Source: Bradyrhizobium sp. AZCC 1610 (lineage in GTDB: Bacteria > Pseudomonadota > Alphaproteobacteria > Rhizobiales > Xanthobacteraceae). Taken from it: a stretch of 64,000 nt of DNA. The stretch is taken from positions 4,187,001 through 4,251,000 of the forward strand of contig NZ_JAZHRR010000001.1 in assembly GCF_036924515.1 (NCBI RefSeq), written 5' to 3'. This document shows positions 43,707 to 54,055 of the stretch, in pieces (the stretch's first letter is position 1; each line of letters begins with the position of its first letter). The notes under the pieces were generated by a model. The model saw only the letters and a list, made by a program, of their open reading frames with translations. It ran no database searches and had not been told where the DNA came from. The position numbers were made by a program, and so were the translations under genes.

Positions 43707-44459
43707 TCAGGCGCTGACCGAGAGCGATGCGGTGGCGCCCGATGAAATTGCCTGGGCCTGACGCTGGATCATCTGCTCGATGAAATTGTAGGACGATGCC
43801 GCTGATGTGGATGAGCTTTTGCCGGCGGCCGACGTCATCGTTACCTTGGATCCGCCTGCATAAGTGAGCGACGTCGTCACCGAACCGTCGCTGTTGGTGA
43901 CGGACGTGCTGGAAGCGCCCTGCAGGGCCTGCGAGAACGGATCGGAATTCGATCCGTCGGACTCGCTGGCGGCATGGTGATCATGGTGAGTTTTTTTGCC
44001 GCCCTTCAGCGCCGATGCCAGCTCATTGAGGCTGACCGAGCCGTCGCCATCCTTGTCGAGCTTGCCGAACACGCTGTCGGCCTGCGCGAGGTTGGTGCCG
44101 CCGGCGCCCAGCGCCTCTTCAAATTCCGATTTGGTGATCTTGCCGTCACCGTCGCCATCAATCTGCCCGAACAAATCCTTCAGCGCACTGTGGCGGCTCT
44201 TGGATGCCGTGGTCGATCCTGCCGAGGACTGGCTTTGGGCGTCGAGCAGCGCGCTCATGGTTTCCGGCGATATCTGCGAACCGCCGCCAGGCGTGCCGGA
44301 TCCCGGACCGACCGAAGCCGACGTGTTCGAGGAGAACAGAGCGAACGGACTTGCAGAGTTCTGGCTGACGCCGGTGGTCGGCGCGGACGACGACTTCGAC
44401 GACGTCAGCGCCTTGAGGGCATCGATAGCCGAGGACGCAGCGCCCAAAGCAAGGAACAT
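43707..44459 (-). CDS. EF-hand calcium-binding protein
   Basis: A 250-residue Ser/Ala-rich protein with two EF-hand loops in the middle: DGDGDGKITKSE and DKDGDGSVSLNE, with Asp at positions 1, 3 and 5 and Glu at 12 in both. The flanks are low-complexity (SSTSAASS, SNTSASVGPGSG) and probably disordered. A His/Asp-rich spacer (KKTHHDHH) follows the second hand. There is no classical signal peptide, although MFLALGAASSAIDAL is mildly hydrophobic. I recall proteins of this plan in Bradyrhizobium annotated only by the EF-hands. It stands alone. Confidence 0.85.
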   Translation of the reverse strand: MFLALGAASSAIDALKALTSSKSSSAPTTGVSQNSASPFALFSSNTSASVGPGSGTPGGGSQISPETMSALLDAQSQSSAGSTTASKSRHSALKDLFGQIDGDGDGKITKSEFEEALGAGGTNLAQADSVFGKLDKDGDGSVSLNELASALKGGKKTHHDHHAASESDGSNSDPFSQALQGASSTSVTNSDGSVTTSLTYAGGSKVTMTSAAGKSSSTSAASSYNFIEQMIQRQAQAISSGATASLSVSA

Positions 44460-44713
44460 GGCAAAACTCCAACAACGCCGCGGCGGTCGCGGCCGATAGC
44501 TCGCGCATGTTCCTCAGCAAGCGCCATGCCATGATGAAAAACCCAATAAAACCAGGCTTTCCCGCATCCGATTCCGTCTGGCAAACCCGGCAATAGCTGC
44601 CCGCTCCGGCAGATTTTTCCTGCCCACAGGCAGCTTGGCGGTCGCATTGCCCCCGGCCGCCCTGCATGTTACGCGGAGCCATCCAGCCCCTTAAGAGTTT
44701 TGGGAAAGCGCAC

Positions 44714-45415
44714 ATGTCTCAGCAATTTGCGTCGCGTCCCCTCGTCATCGCGCCGTCAATCCTGGCGGCGGATTTCGCCAAGCTGGGCGAAGAAGTCCGC
44801 GCCGTGGACGCGGCGGGTGCCGACTGGATCCATCTCGACGTGATGGACGGGCATTTCGTGCCGAACATTTCCTACGGGCCCGATGTCATCAAGGCGATGC
44901 GCCCGCATACGAAGAAAATCTTCGACGCCCATCTGATGATCTCGCCCTGCGACCCCTATCTCGAGGCGTTTGCAAAAGCCGGCTGCGATCACATCACCGT
45001 CCATGCCGAGGCCGGGCCGCATCTGCATCGCTCGCTGCAGGCGATCCGCGCGCTCGGCAAGAAGGCCGGCGTCTCGCTCAATCCCGGCACGCCGGCGAGC
45101 GCGATCGAATACGTCATCGACCTGATCGATCTGGTGCTGGTCATGTCGGTCAATCCGGGCTTCGGCGGCCAGGCTTTTATCAAATCGGCGCTCGGCAAGG
45201 TCAGCGACATCAGGGCGATGACCGCGGGCCGCCCGATCGATATCGAGGTCGATGGCGGCGTCGGCCCTGACGTTTCCGGCCAGCTTGCCGCGGCAGGCGC
45301 CAACGCGTTTGTGGCGGGCTCCGCAGTATTCAAGGGCGGCACAACAGAGGCCTATAAGGCCAATATTTCCGCGATCCGTCACGCGGCGGCGCTGGCGCGC
45401 GGCGAAGCGGTCTGA
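44714..45415 (+). CDS. rpe: Ribulose-phosphate 3-epimerase
   Basis: A 233-residue TIM-barrel epimerase interconverting ribulose 5-phosphate and xylulose 5-phosphate in the pentose phosphate and Calvin pathways. The start is the ATG at 44714 ([20 protein letters not shown]). Signature segments: [17 protein letters not shown] (catalytic Asp and metal ligands), [24 protein letters not shown] and EVDGGVGPD. No Calvin-cycle genes are near, so this is probably the housekeeping copy. Confidence 0.96.
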   Translation: MSQQFASRPLVIAPSILAADFAKLGEEVRAVDAAGADWIHLDVMDGHFVPNISYGPDVIKAMRPHTKKIFDAHLMISPCDPYLEAFAKAGCDHITVHAEAGPHLHRSLQAIRALGKKAGVSLNPGTPASAIEYVIDLIDLVLVMSVNPGFGGQAFIKSALGKVSDIRAMTAGRPIDIEVDGGVGPDVSGQLAAAGANAFVAGSAVFKGGTTEAYKANISAIRHAAALARGEAV

Positions 45416-45618
45416 CGCGGACAAGCCTCGCCCGCGCGCCGAGCCATTGCTGTGGCAGTTCGAGCGCGCGCGCCGTCGCACTTAGCAGCCGGCAGGAAAG
45501 CCACATCAGACGCGGAGTTGGCCATGGAACCTGAAAGTCCATGCTGCGGCCACAAAACGTCACGCATCTCGCCATAAAGGCAGAACAGCATCCCGTCTTT
45601 CACGGATGGGACGGAAAT

Positions 45619-46005
45619 ATGATCAAGGCCTACACCACAGCCGCCATGCTCCTGGTACTCGCCCCCTCCGCCGCGCTCGCGCAGCGCGCGGGCGACGCTG
45701 CACTGGGCGCGGTGGCCGGCGCCGTCGTGCTGGGCCCAGTCGGGGCCGTCGCCGGAGCCTTCGTCGGCTATACGGCCGGGCCTTCGATATCGCGGTCGTG
45801 GGGACTGGAAGGCTCGCGGTCGTCGTCGCGGCACCGCAGGCAGTCTTCAAGGGACGGCGTGCGCGGCGCCAGGGCGGAAGCCGTGGCCCCCGCATCCAAT
45901 TCCGCCGGCCAAGCCGACCGGAGCGGCCGCGCCACCAGCTATCCCGTGCCGAACCCGCCGCGTTCAGCCAAAACAGCGCTGCCGCCTGTCCAGACCCTCG
46001 ACTGA
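45619..46005 (+). CDS. Small exported glycine-zipper-like protein
   Basis: A 128-residue protein from the ATG at 45619 (GGGACGGA upstream). A signal peptide (MIKAYTTAAMLLVLAPSAALAQ) is followed by a Gly/Ala-rich hydrophobic segment, GDAALGAVAGAVVLGPVGAV and then AGAFVGYTAG, which has the GxxxG spacing of glycine-zipper membrane segments. The rest is Ser/Arg-rich and polar, ending LPPVQTLD. Function unknown; probably envelope-associated. Confidence 0.65.
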   Translation: MIKAYTTAAMLLVLAPSAALAQRAGDAALGAVAGAVVLGPVGAVAGAFVGYTAGPSISRSWGLEGSRSSSRHRRQSSRDGVRGARAEAVAPASNSAGQADRSGRATSYPVPNPPRSAKTALPPVQTLD

Positions 46006-46121
46006 GCGCACGGGCTGCCTGATCCGGAGCTAGCCGCCTTCCTGCACCGGCCAAGGCCGCGCCACGGCATTCATCGCGTCGACGATCGCGGCGGGCAACG
46101 TTGATCAGTCGTGCAGGAAAG

Positions 46122-46718
46122 TCAGTGCTTGCGGGGCGCTTTCAAACCCTTGAGCAGTAGCGCCAGCAATGCGTCGATCCGCGCCGGGGCACCCGGCTCG
46201 TTCCATTCCTCGGCATGGGCGGGATGGTGGAAACGGCTGGTGGCGTCGAAAATGGCGCGCGCCGAAACCTTGACATCGGCGACCTCGAACGCGCCCTGCT
46301 TCACGCCGTCGGACAGGATAAGCGCGATCTGATCGACCAGGCAGTCCTTGTGGCAATTCACGGCCTTGCAGGCCTCGCGCGCCAGCGTCAGGTAGGTCGC
46401 AAACATCTCGGGATCGTCGCCAAGCCGCTCGTGCTTGATCGAAAACATCGTGCGTAGCCACTTCTCCAGCCGGGCGGGCGCCGGGCCGGAAGCTTCTGCG
46501 ACCTTCAAGAGCGGCGCGCTGAGACGGTCGAGCCAACGCTTGGCCACCGCCTCGCGCAGCGAGGCCTTGCTGGGGAAATGGCGATAGACGCTGCCGTGGC
46601 TGACATCGAGGGCGCGGGCAACATCCACTACGGTTGCTTTGGCCAGTCCGTAGCGGCGCAGAACATCCTCGGTAACCTCCAGAATCCGTTCGGGGGTCAG
46701 AACCACGACTTCGTTCAT
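46122..46718 (-). CDS. TetR-family transcriptional regulator
   Basis: A 198-residue repressor. The DNA-binding domain is ILEVTEDVLRRYGLAKATVVDVARAL with recognition helix in DVSHGSVYRHFPSKASL. A Cys-containing ligand domain follows (REACKAVNCHKDC). The start at 46718 is preceded by the direct repeat TCTAATCCCC (46752 and 46774 regions). Upstream on the same strand is a 37-codon ORF whose own upstream region has a palindrome at 46996-47019, a candidate operator for this regulator. Confidence 0.9.
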   Translation of the reverse strand: MNEVVVLTPERILEVTEDVLRRYGLAKATVVDVARALDVSHGSVYRHFPSKASLREAVAKRWLDRLSAPLLKVAEASGPAPARLEKWLRTMFSIKHERLGDDPEMFATYLTLAREACKAVNCHKDCLVDQIALILSDGVKQGAFEVADVKVSARAIFDATSRFHHPAHAEEWNEPGAPARIDALLALLLKGLKAPRKH

Positions 46719-46792
46719 GCGCGCACCTGCGAAACGATGGGACGGGTGGTCATCTAATCCCCCTTATAATTCCGTCTAATCCCCTTGGCGGG

Positions 46793-46906
46793 TTAATGTT
46801 TCACCACCGGCTCCAGCCGCTCGGCCTGGGCGGCGAGATGACGGGCGACGCTCTGGTTGAGCCAGCGCTGGATTTGGGCGGTCAGATGAATGAGATGGGC
46901 AGTCAT
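46793..46906 (-). CDS. 37-residue small protein
   Basis: A short frame with ATG at 46906 and AAAGGA about 7 bp upstream. It begins MTAHLIHLTAQIQRWLNQSV and ends RLEPVVKH. The composition fits one amphipathic helix. It lies 75 bp upstream of the TetR gene on the same strand. A good ribosome site and helical content support it; I know no family. Confidence 0.45.
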   Translation of the reverse strand: MTAHLIHLTAQIQRWLNQSVARHLAAQAERLEPVVKH

Positions 46907-46995
46907 TAGCGTAGTCCTTTGCAAGTACCCGGGCTCAGACCTACGAGCCGGGCGACACCCAGTCTTGGCGTCGGCAATGGATATAGCATGTCTCG

Positions 46996-47019
46996 CTGAC
47001 AGATTTCAATATCTGTTAG
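46996..47019. promoter_or_regulatory. Putative TetR operator palindrome
   Basis: CTGACAGAT (46996-47004) and ATCTGTTAG (47011-47019) are inverted repeats with one mismatch in nine and a 6-nt spacer. The element lies about 90 bp upstream of the small ORF and in front of the TetR gene, as expected for autoregulation. Binding is inferred. Confidence 0.4.
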
Positions 47020-47064
47020 TCAATAATCCGTGATTGTCGGGGCCAACGCTCCCTCCTCGGAAGC

Positions 47065-47673
47065 CTATTGCTCGTCCTTCGGCGGCATCCGGGGCGGAAG
47101 CAGCGGCGTAAACGATACCCCATCGCCCTCGCGGGGGACCGCGACCAATCCCCCGCCGGTCGAGGGGTCGCCGCCCGACGTGTCCAGGATCATGCCGGGC
47201 GTGATGTATTCGCGGGCAGCCTGGAGCAGGCTGCCGCCGCCATCGCCAAAGTCGGCGGCGCGACCGCCCTGCGGACGGCCGGCGGCGATCTCGCCCGCCG
47301 CCTTGTCGGTCTTTTCCGCAAGGCTGTCGCTGTAGGGAATGCGGAACGCCCGGGGGACACCGCTCGGCCGATTGCCGTCGTCGAGCGTCTCGACCCAGAG
47401 ATAGATCGAGCCCGGATCGCCCTCCAGCGAATGGGGCTCGACGATACGGGCCTGCAGCAATTTGAAGGTGGCGGGCAGCCTGTCGACGCTGGCCCAGCCC
47501 AATAGTCCGCGCACCCCGACAAAGCTCGCAATATAGAACCCGCTCGTCACGATCACGGCGACCGCCTTGGCCGACCAGGGCAAGCGTGCATACACCAGGA
47601 CGAGAAGCAACAGCGCACCGATCAGGGCGTAGCTGATCGCCAGCGTGAGGATGACCGATTGCAGGTTACTCAC
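47065..47673 (-). CDS. Membrane-anchored protein of TolQ-like operon, unknown function
   Basis: A 202-residue protein with GTG start at 47673, overlapping the previous gene by 8 bp. Two hydrophobic spans open it (SVILTLAISYALIGALLLLV and AVIVTSGFYIASFVGVRGLL). The rest is a soluble domain with a predicted beta-rich part (GSIYLWVETLDDGNRPSG, PRAFRIPYSDSLAEK) and a low-complexity Gly/Pro C-terminus. I do not recognise a family. Tight overlap with the two genes before it argues for one complex. Confidence 0.65.
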   Translation of the reverse strand: MSNLQSVILTLAISYALIGALLLLVLVYARLPWSAKAVAVIVTSGFYIASFVGVRGLLGWASVDRLPATFKLLQARIVEPHSLEGDPGSIYLWVETLDDGNRPSGVPRAFRIPYSDSLAEKTDKAAGEIAAGRPQGGRAADFGDGGGSLLQAAREYITPGMILDTSGGDPSTGGGLVAVPREGDGVSFTPLLPPRMPPKDEQ

Positions 47674-48340
47674 GGCGCGGCATCCTGACGCCTGTTTTCG
47701 GGTCCAGATCCGCGCCATTCGCGCGGACGTTACGGAACGTCTCCATCAGCGATTTCTGCCGCTGCTGTACGTCGATCACCTTGCCCGCAGCGTCGAGCCA
47801 GAAGCGCACCGCCGTCTTCTCATGGCCAGAGTGATCGAGCGTCAGCTTGTTGTCGAAGATCACCTGCGCGGCCGGATTGAGTTTCTGAACCTTCACGCTC
47901 ACCGCGACAGGCTGCCCGGTGGTGGCCTGAAAGTGCGAGACGTTGACGGTGTATTCGCCGGCGACGACGCCCCGCACCGTGACGATTTCCTCCCGGACCG
48001 GCGACAGGATCTTCTTGCCGTTGACGACGATGAAATCGTTCGCGCCGCCGCGATCATCGCGGTCGAGGGTGAGGAAACCGGCCTCGCGACGGCGGTACCA
48101 GGCGATGTTGCCGGCAGGGTCCTGCACGAACAGATCGAAGTCGTCGGGATGATTGTCCGGCCAGTCCATCGTGATGAGGAATTCGGCCTTGGAATCGATC
48201 TTGCCATCCTTTGCATCGGGCGAGACCGCGAGCAACGCAAGGAAGAACAGGAAAGCGATCACCTGCAGCGCCTTGAACAGCATCACGCCGAGCGGGTCGA
48301 ACGCCTCCTCGCGCGGATAGAGACCGAAGTCATCCATCAT
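47666..48340 (-). CDS. Single-span protein with DUF2135/YfaP-like periplasmic domain
   Basis: A 224-residue protein starting at the ATG at 48340, whose codon overlaps the stop of the TolQ-like gene. After a short cytoplasmic head (MMDDFGLYPREEAFDPLG) there is one membrane span (VMLFKALQVIAFLFFLALLA). The periplasmic part reads FLITMDWPDNHPDDFDLFVQD, then NIAWYRRREAGFLTLDRDD and VAGEYTVNVSHFQ; the run of Asp residues followed by DPxG and a Y/V-rich strand resembles the DUF2135 (YfaP) beta domain. By position it takes the place of an ExbD/TolR partner, but the Asp usually found in that span is absent. The assignment is inference from layout. Confidence 0.65.
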   Translation of the reverse strand: MMDDFGLYPREEAFDPLGVMLFKALQVIAFLFFLALLAVSPDAKDGKIDSKAEFLITMDWPDNHPDDFDLFVQDPAGNIAWYRRREAGFLTLDRDDRGGANDFIVVNGKKILSPVREEIVTVRGVVAGEYTVNVSHFQATTGQPVAVSVKVQKLNPAAQVIFDNKLTLDHSGHEKTAVRFWLDAAGKVIDVQQRQKSLMETFRNVRANGADLDPKTGVRMPRRE

Positions 48341-49101
48341 GGTGGCGTTCCAGGACGGCTTTCCAATACCGGGGTGACGTGCGTCTCGGTCAGCATGACG
48401 GCATCGGAAAACACCCGCTGGGTCGCGGCATCGAGCATGTAGTATTGAATGCGGACGAGGATGGAGCCGACCAGGCCCGCCAGCGTCGTGTACATGGCCA
48501 CCGCCATGCCGTCGCTCATCAGGCCCATCGATGATTTCATGGCGGCCTTGTCGGCCGCGTCGAGGGTCGCGATCGGCGCCAGCATGATGATGAAGCCGAC
48601 GATCGTGCCGAGCAGCCCGAGCTTCATCAGCGTGTCGGAAACGAATGCGCCAAACCCGTTGGAGCCGCGCAACCGGTCGGCCAGCGTCCTGAGCAGCAGC
48701 GTCTGGTCGATGCGGCCGGCGGCTTGCGCTTTGGCCTTCGTCACCAGGCTGCGGATGTGATCCGTGACCAGCCCGCCCGGCAGACCGCGCGCACCGGCGG
48801 CGAGCACCTTCGCGCCGTCCGGCGCCGACAGCATGGTGCGACAGCCCCTTGCGACCTCGCCTTCCCGCGCGATCGCCCGCGTCCGCCAGAAGCAATGGCC
48901 GCAGGTGATGAAGTAGAGAACGGCGATGAGGCTCGAAATATAGGTGCGATCGGAGTCGACCATGAGATGGATCAGCCCGTACCGCCATAGCAGGAAGACG
49001 GCAAAGACCGAAAGCCCGGTAAAGATCATCCAGAGCAGCAAGACGCCTCGTTCCGGCGTGGCCGTGCCTGATAATGCGGTCTCGGCACCAATGGCACTCA
49101 T
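48337..49101 (-). CDS. MotA/TolQ/ExbB-like membrane protein
   Basis: A 254-residue integral membrane protein. A first pair of spans (VLLLWMIFTGLSVFAVFLLW; SSLIAVLYFITCGHCFW) is followed by a cytoplasmic region and then the TolQ/MotA/ExbB core: LMKLGLLGTIVGFIIMLAPI and DGMAVAMYTTLAGLVGSILV, the two spans that line the proton path in this family. It starts the three-gene operon (stop overlaps the next ATG). It diverges from a NarX-type sensor gene across 211 bp. A proton-channel motor for an unknown envelope task is inferred. Confidence 0.82.
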   Translation of the reverse strand: MSAIGAETALSGTATPERGVLLLWMIFTGLSVFAVFLLWRYGLIHLMVDSDRTYISSLIAVLYFITCGHCFWRTRAIAREGEVARGCRTMLSAPDGAKVLAAGARGLPGGLVTDHIRSLVTKAKAQAAGRIDQTLLLRTLADRLRGSNGFGAFVSDTLMKLGLLGTIVGFIIMLAPIATLDAADKAAMKSSMGLMSDGMAVAMYTTLAGLVGSILVRIQYYMLDAATQRVFSDAVMLTETHVTPVLESRPGTPP

Positions 49102-49312
49102 GCTGCGTTAGCTCCCTTGAGGGCTGCTGCTCCGAAGCCCGCCCGCAAAAAGGCCCCTCGCCTTTCGTTAGATCAGAGGCCGCGGGCGTGGTCCAAAGAC
49201 ATATGCCCGCCGTTCGTTGGGAAGATTTCCCAATCTCGCGTCACCACCCGGCTTGCAATTGGAACGAAATAGCGGTGCTGTTACCGTCATCGACAAGCCG
49301 TGGAGTAATCGC

Positions 49313-50695
49313 ATGCGCCTCGTGCTTCAACTCGTCGCCCGCCTGCTCGTCGTCGTCGCCTTGTGTCTGGGCGCGGCCACCATCTGGGCAACCATCGACG
49401 CCTATCGCAGCGTCGATCGAGCCACGGCCGCATCCGCAGAACGGGTCTCCCAGGCGCTGGAAGCGCTCTACTGGCGCGAGTTGCTGTTGCGCAGCAACAG
49501 AGCGCGCGAACATCTCGTGCCAGTGTCCGAATGGCGCACCATCGAGACGATGAAGCTCATTTCGCCGGGAATTTGCGTCCGGTTCGAGCCGGCGGGCGCG
49601 TTCGAGAATCCGCTCTGCGGCCAAAGCAAGGGGATCGGCAAGTCGCCGCCACTCTGGTTCGCCGCGGCCGTGCAGACGTTGTTTGGCACCCATGCGGCGG
49701 TTGCCCGGTCGATCAGCATGCGTAACGTCACCGCAGGCACCATCTCGGCCATCGCCGATCCGGACGCCGCGATATCGCTGGCCTGGCAACACATCGTGGA
49801 TAACATCCACGTCGCGCTGCTGATGGCCCTGGCCATCGCCTTCTTCGCATCGCTCGCGATCGCGCATACCCTCGCGCCGGCGCAGTTGATCGTTACCGCA
49901 CTGCAGCGCATGGCGCACGGCCAATACCGGACACCGCTTCCGCGCTTCCGATCGATGGAGCTTGCCATGATCGGGCAAGCCGTCGGCGATCTCGGAGAGC
50001 GCCTCGCACAGGCGACGGAAGAACGAGCCGTCCTGACCCGGCGCCTGCTTGAAATCCGCAACGACGAGCGGCGGGCGCTTGCCCGCGAATTGCATGATGA
50101 GTTCGGACAGAACCTCACGGCCATTCTCGCCTTCGCCAGCACGATCGAAGCGACCAGCGCGCAGGAACAGAAAAAGAGCCAGGCCAACAGCGATGTCGCG
50201 CAGGATGCGCGGATGATCTCGCAATCCACCCTCCGCATCATGGCCTGCTTGCGGGATACGCTGAACCGCTTGCGCCATCCGCCCGCCGAGGAACTCGGGC
50301 TGGAAGCCTGCCTCGTCAGCCTCGTCGACAGCTGGCGATCACAGAATGCGACGCAACCGATGATCCAGCTCGACCTGCAGGGCGATCTCGCCGATGTGCG
50401 CGGCGTCGTTGCCGCGACAGCCTACCGCGTCGCCCAGGAATGCCTGACCAACTCGTTGCGCCACAGCGCAGCGCGCGAGATCGTGCTCCGGATCGAGCGA
50501 CGGACGGGGGCGGAAAACGCGCTGCTGGTCCGCGTGGAGGACGACGGCGGCGGGGATGCGGCCAAGGTGGCACAATCCGCCGGCTTCGGCCTGACCGGGA
50601 TACGTGAGAGAGTGGCCGCACTTGGCGGCTCGCTTTCCATCGCCCGCGCAACGGGTGGCGTCAGCGTGGCCGCCACGATTCCGCTCGCCGCTTGA
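49313..50695 (+). CDS. NarX/UhpB-type membrane sensor histidine kinase
   Basis: A 460-residue kinase; I use the ATG at 49313 (MRLVLQLVARLLVVVAL). Span 1 is at the N-terminus, a periplasmic sensor of about 140 residues follows (with Cys in SPGICVRFEP and NPLCGQSKG), and span 2 is HVALLMALAIAFFASLAIAH. Then a HAMP linker, the HisKA_3 dimerisation domain with phospho-His in ALARELHDEFGQNLTAIL, and the ATPase domain ending GFGLTGIRERVAALGGSL. It is followed by its likely partner, a NarL-type regulator at 50788. The periplasmic ligand is unknown. Confidence 0.9.
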   Translation: MRLVLQLVARLLVVVALCLGAATIWATIDAYRSVDRATAASAERVSQALEALYWRELLLRSNRAREHLVPVSEWRTIETMKLISPGICVRFEPAGAFENPLCGQSKGIGKSPPLWFAAAVQTLFGTHAAVARSISMRNVTAGTISAIADPDAAISLAWQHIVDNIHVALLMALAIAFFASLAIAHTLAPAQLIVTALQRMAHGQYRTPLPRFRSMELAMIGQAVGDLGERLAQATEERAVLTRRLLEIRNDERRALARELHDEFGQNLTAILAFASTIEATSAQEQKKSQANSDVAQDARMISQSTLRIMACLRDTLNRLRHPPAEELGLEACLVSLVDSWRSQNATQPMIQLDLQGDLADVRGVVAATAYRVAQECLTNSLRHSAAREIVLRIERRTGAENALLVRVEDDGGGDAAKVAQSAGFGLTGIRERVAALGGSLSIARATGGVSVAATIPLAA

Positions 50696-50787
50696 CGCGC
50701 TTTGTCTGTCGCATCTTCACGCGACCGGTACCCGCCCCCGGATCAAGTCCGAGGGCATGCTTCGCTCAGAAACGCTATGGTGCCCGG

Positions 50788-51447
50788 ATGACAGCTTCCG
50801 CTTCCCAGACCAAGGGCATTTCGATCCTGCTGGTCGACGACCATCCTGTCGTCCGGCAGGGTTACCGGCGCGTACTGGAGCACCAAAGCGACTTCCGCGT
50901 GGTCGCCGAGGCCGACAACGCTGTCAACGCTTACCGCGCGTTCAAGACGTATGCCCCCGACATCGTGGTCATGGACATATCGATGCCCGGAGCCAGCGGC
51001 CTCGAGGCTATCAGGAACATCCGGTTGAGGCACTCCGGCTCACGCATTCTGGTCTTCAGCATGCACAGCGAGGCCGCGCTGGTGAAGGCCGCTTTCAGCG
51101 CGGGGGCGAGCGGCTATGTCACCAAGAGCAGCGAACCGGCCGCGCTTATCAAGGCGATCCGTGCCGTGGCGCGCGGTGAACATGCGATGAGCGATGACAT
51201 CGCGCACGTTCTGGCGATGGAAAGCCTGACCCCGTCGGGATCGGTGCTCGACCAGTTGGGGGAAAGGGAGATCGAGATCCTCAGGCAATTGGCGGCCGGC
51301 GCGACGGCCGAGCAGATCGCCTCCAACCTCAATCTCAGCATCAAGACCGTTCAAAACTATCACTATCTGATCAAGACCAAGACCGGCATGCGAACCGACG
51401 CGCAGCTTGTCCGCCTGGCCGTTGAGTGCGGGCTGGCCAGCCTTTAG
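50788..51447 (+). CDS. NarL/FixJ-family response regulator
   Basis: A 219-residue regulator from the ATG at 50788 (MTASASQTKGISILLVDDHP). The receiver has VDDHPVVRQGYRRVLE, phospho-Asp in IVVMDISMPGASG and Lys in GYVTKSSEP. The C-terminal LuxR helix-turn-helix is LGEREIEILRQLAAGATAEQ and LNLSIKTVQNYHYLIKTKTG. It is the cognate partner of the sensor kinase 92 bp upstream. The divergent TolQ-like operon is a possible target. Confidence 0.93.
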   Translation: MTASASQTKGISILLVDDHPVVRQGYRRVLEHQSDFRVVAEADNAVNAYRAFKTYAPDIVVMDISMPGASGLEAIRNIRLRHSGSRILVFSMHSEAALVKAAFSAGASGYVTKSSEPAALIKAIRAVARGEHAMSDDIAHVLAMESLTPSGSVLDQLGEREIEILRQLAAGATAEQIASNLNLSIKTVQNYHYLIKTKTGMRTDAQLVRLAVECGLASL

Positions 51448-51606
51448 CGGCGGCCCAAGCGGTTTTTGGTCCGGCCGGTGACCGGGTTTTCCCCTCCCGA
51501 GGGCACCGTACGGGTGGCCTCACCCGATACGATTTGCTAAAGCGCGGCGTAAAAACAAATCGGCCGGGGCCGCCTCGTGTCCCGCCCTGCTCGTCCGGAG
51601 TTTTCG

Positions 51607-52914
<1,308 letters not shown>

Positions 52915-53193
52915 CTATTCCGCCGCCGATCTCGCCGCCTTCGCCGGCATACGCCGCCGGACGCCGTGGCGCGACGGACAACGCCGCTCGAAATCGGAGA
53001 AGTTCTAAGCGGTCCAGCCGCTTGGCAGGATTTTCTCGCATTTCGGCCGACCTTGCCTGCAGGCCTTAGGCGGCCACACCAGCAATTTTCCGACCTTGCC
53101 AAGCCGATTCAAATCGTTCCAAATTGTTACAATCGCCGTCCGGCAATTCTCAAAGCAACCCAACGGTAACCGCAGATCGGCTAAGGTCGCAGC

Positions 53194-53982
53194 GTGTCAG
53201 CCCCGCCCACCATCCTCGTCTTCGACTCCGGCCTTGGCGGCCTCACGGTCCTGCGCGAGATCGTCCGCGCCCGGCCGGACGCGCACTACGTCTATGTCGC
53301 CGACGATGCGTTCTTTCCCTATGGCCATCACAGCGAGGAAGAGATCGTCGCCCGCGTGGTGCCGCTGGTCGGCGAGCTGATCGCGCGCCACGCCCCCGCT
53401 TTGGTGGTGATCGCCTGCAACACCGCTTCCACGCTCGTGATGTCGCATCTGCGCAGCGCCTATAGCGCGCCGTTCGTCGGCACCGTGCCTGCGATCAAGC
53501 CGGCCTGCGCCAGTTCGAGGACCAAACGCGTGTCGGTGCTCGGCACCAAGGGCACCGTCAAGCGCGAATACACCAGGCGCCTGATCGATGATTTCGCGCA
53601 AGGCTGCGAAGTGACGCTGGTGGGATCGGCGGAACTCGCCTCGCTCGCCGAATCGGCCCTCAACGGCAGCGACGTCCGCGACGAGGATATCGCGGCAGAG
53701 CTTGCCCCCTGCTTTGTCGGAAATGGCGAGGATCGCACCGACACCGTCGTGCTGGCCTGCACACATTATCCGCTGCTGCTCGACCGCCTGACAAAGCTCG
53801 CGCCGTGGCCGGTCGACTGGATCGATCCCGCGCCCGCCATCGCCCGGCGTGTGTCCGAACTGCTCGGATCTCCAGGCCGGGAAAGCGACAAGGCCAGCGC
53901 CGAGATCATATTCACGTCGCGGCGGCCGCACACGCTGAGCCGGGCCCTGATGCCGTTCTTCGGCGGGCGCGTCCTGGCGTAA
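53194..53982 (+). CDS. murI: Glutamate racemase
   Basis: A 262-residue enzyme making D-glutamate for peptidoglycan. GTG start at 53194. The two catalytic Cys lie in VVIACNTASTLV and VVLACTHYPLLL; the opening ILVFDSGLGGLTVLREI carries the catalytic Asp. The last 12 codons (LMPFFGGRVLA and stop) recur in degraded form at 54707, on the far side of the GlcG-like gene. Function is not affected, as the gene looks intact. Confidence 0.94.
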   Translation: MSAPPTILVFDSGLGGLTVLREIVRARPDAHYVYVADDAFFPYGHHSEEEIVARVVPLVGELIARHAPALVVIACNTASTLVMSHLRSAYSAPFVGTVPAIKPACASSRTKRVSVLGTKGTVKREYTRRLIDDFAQGCEVTLVGSAELASLAESALNGSDVRDEDIAAELAPCFVGNGEDRTDTVVLACTHYPLLLDRLTKLAPWPVDWIDPAPAIARRVSELLGSPGRESDKASAEIIFTSRRPHTLSRALMPFFGGRVLA

Positions 53983-54055
53983 AGTCGCCTGGGCGCGGCA
54001 CGGCTACAACAGAACCGTGCCGGCGCTTGTACGCTGGAGTGCGGGATACAATTTC

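Noticed and set aside
47065..49101. Zorya-type anti-phage system because of the MotA-like protein
   Set aside because: The partner is not ZorB-like (no OmpA-type peptidoglycan domain) and no ZorC, ZorD or ZorE gene is present.
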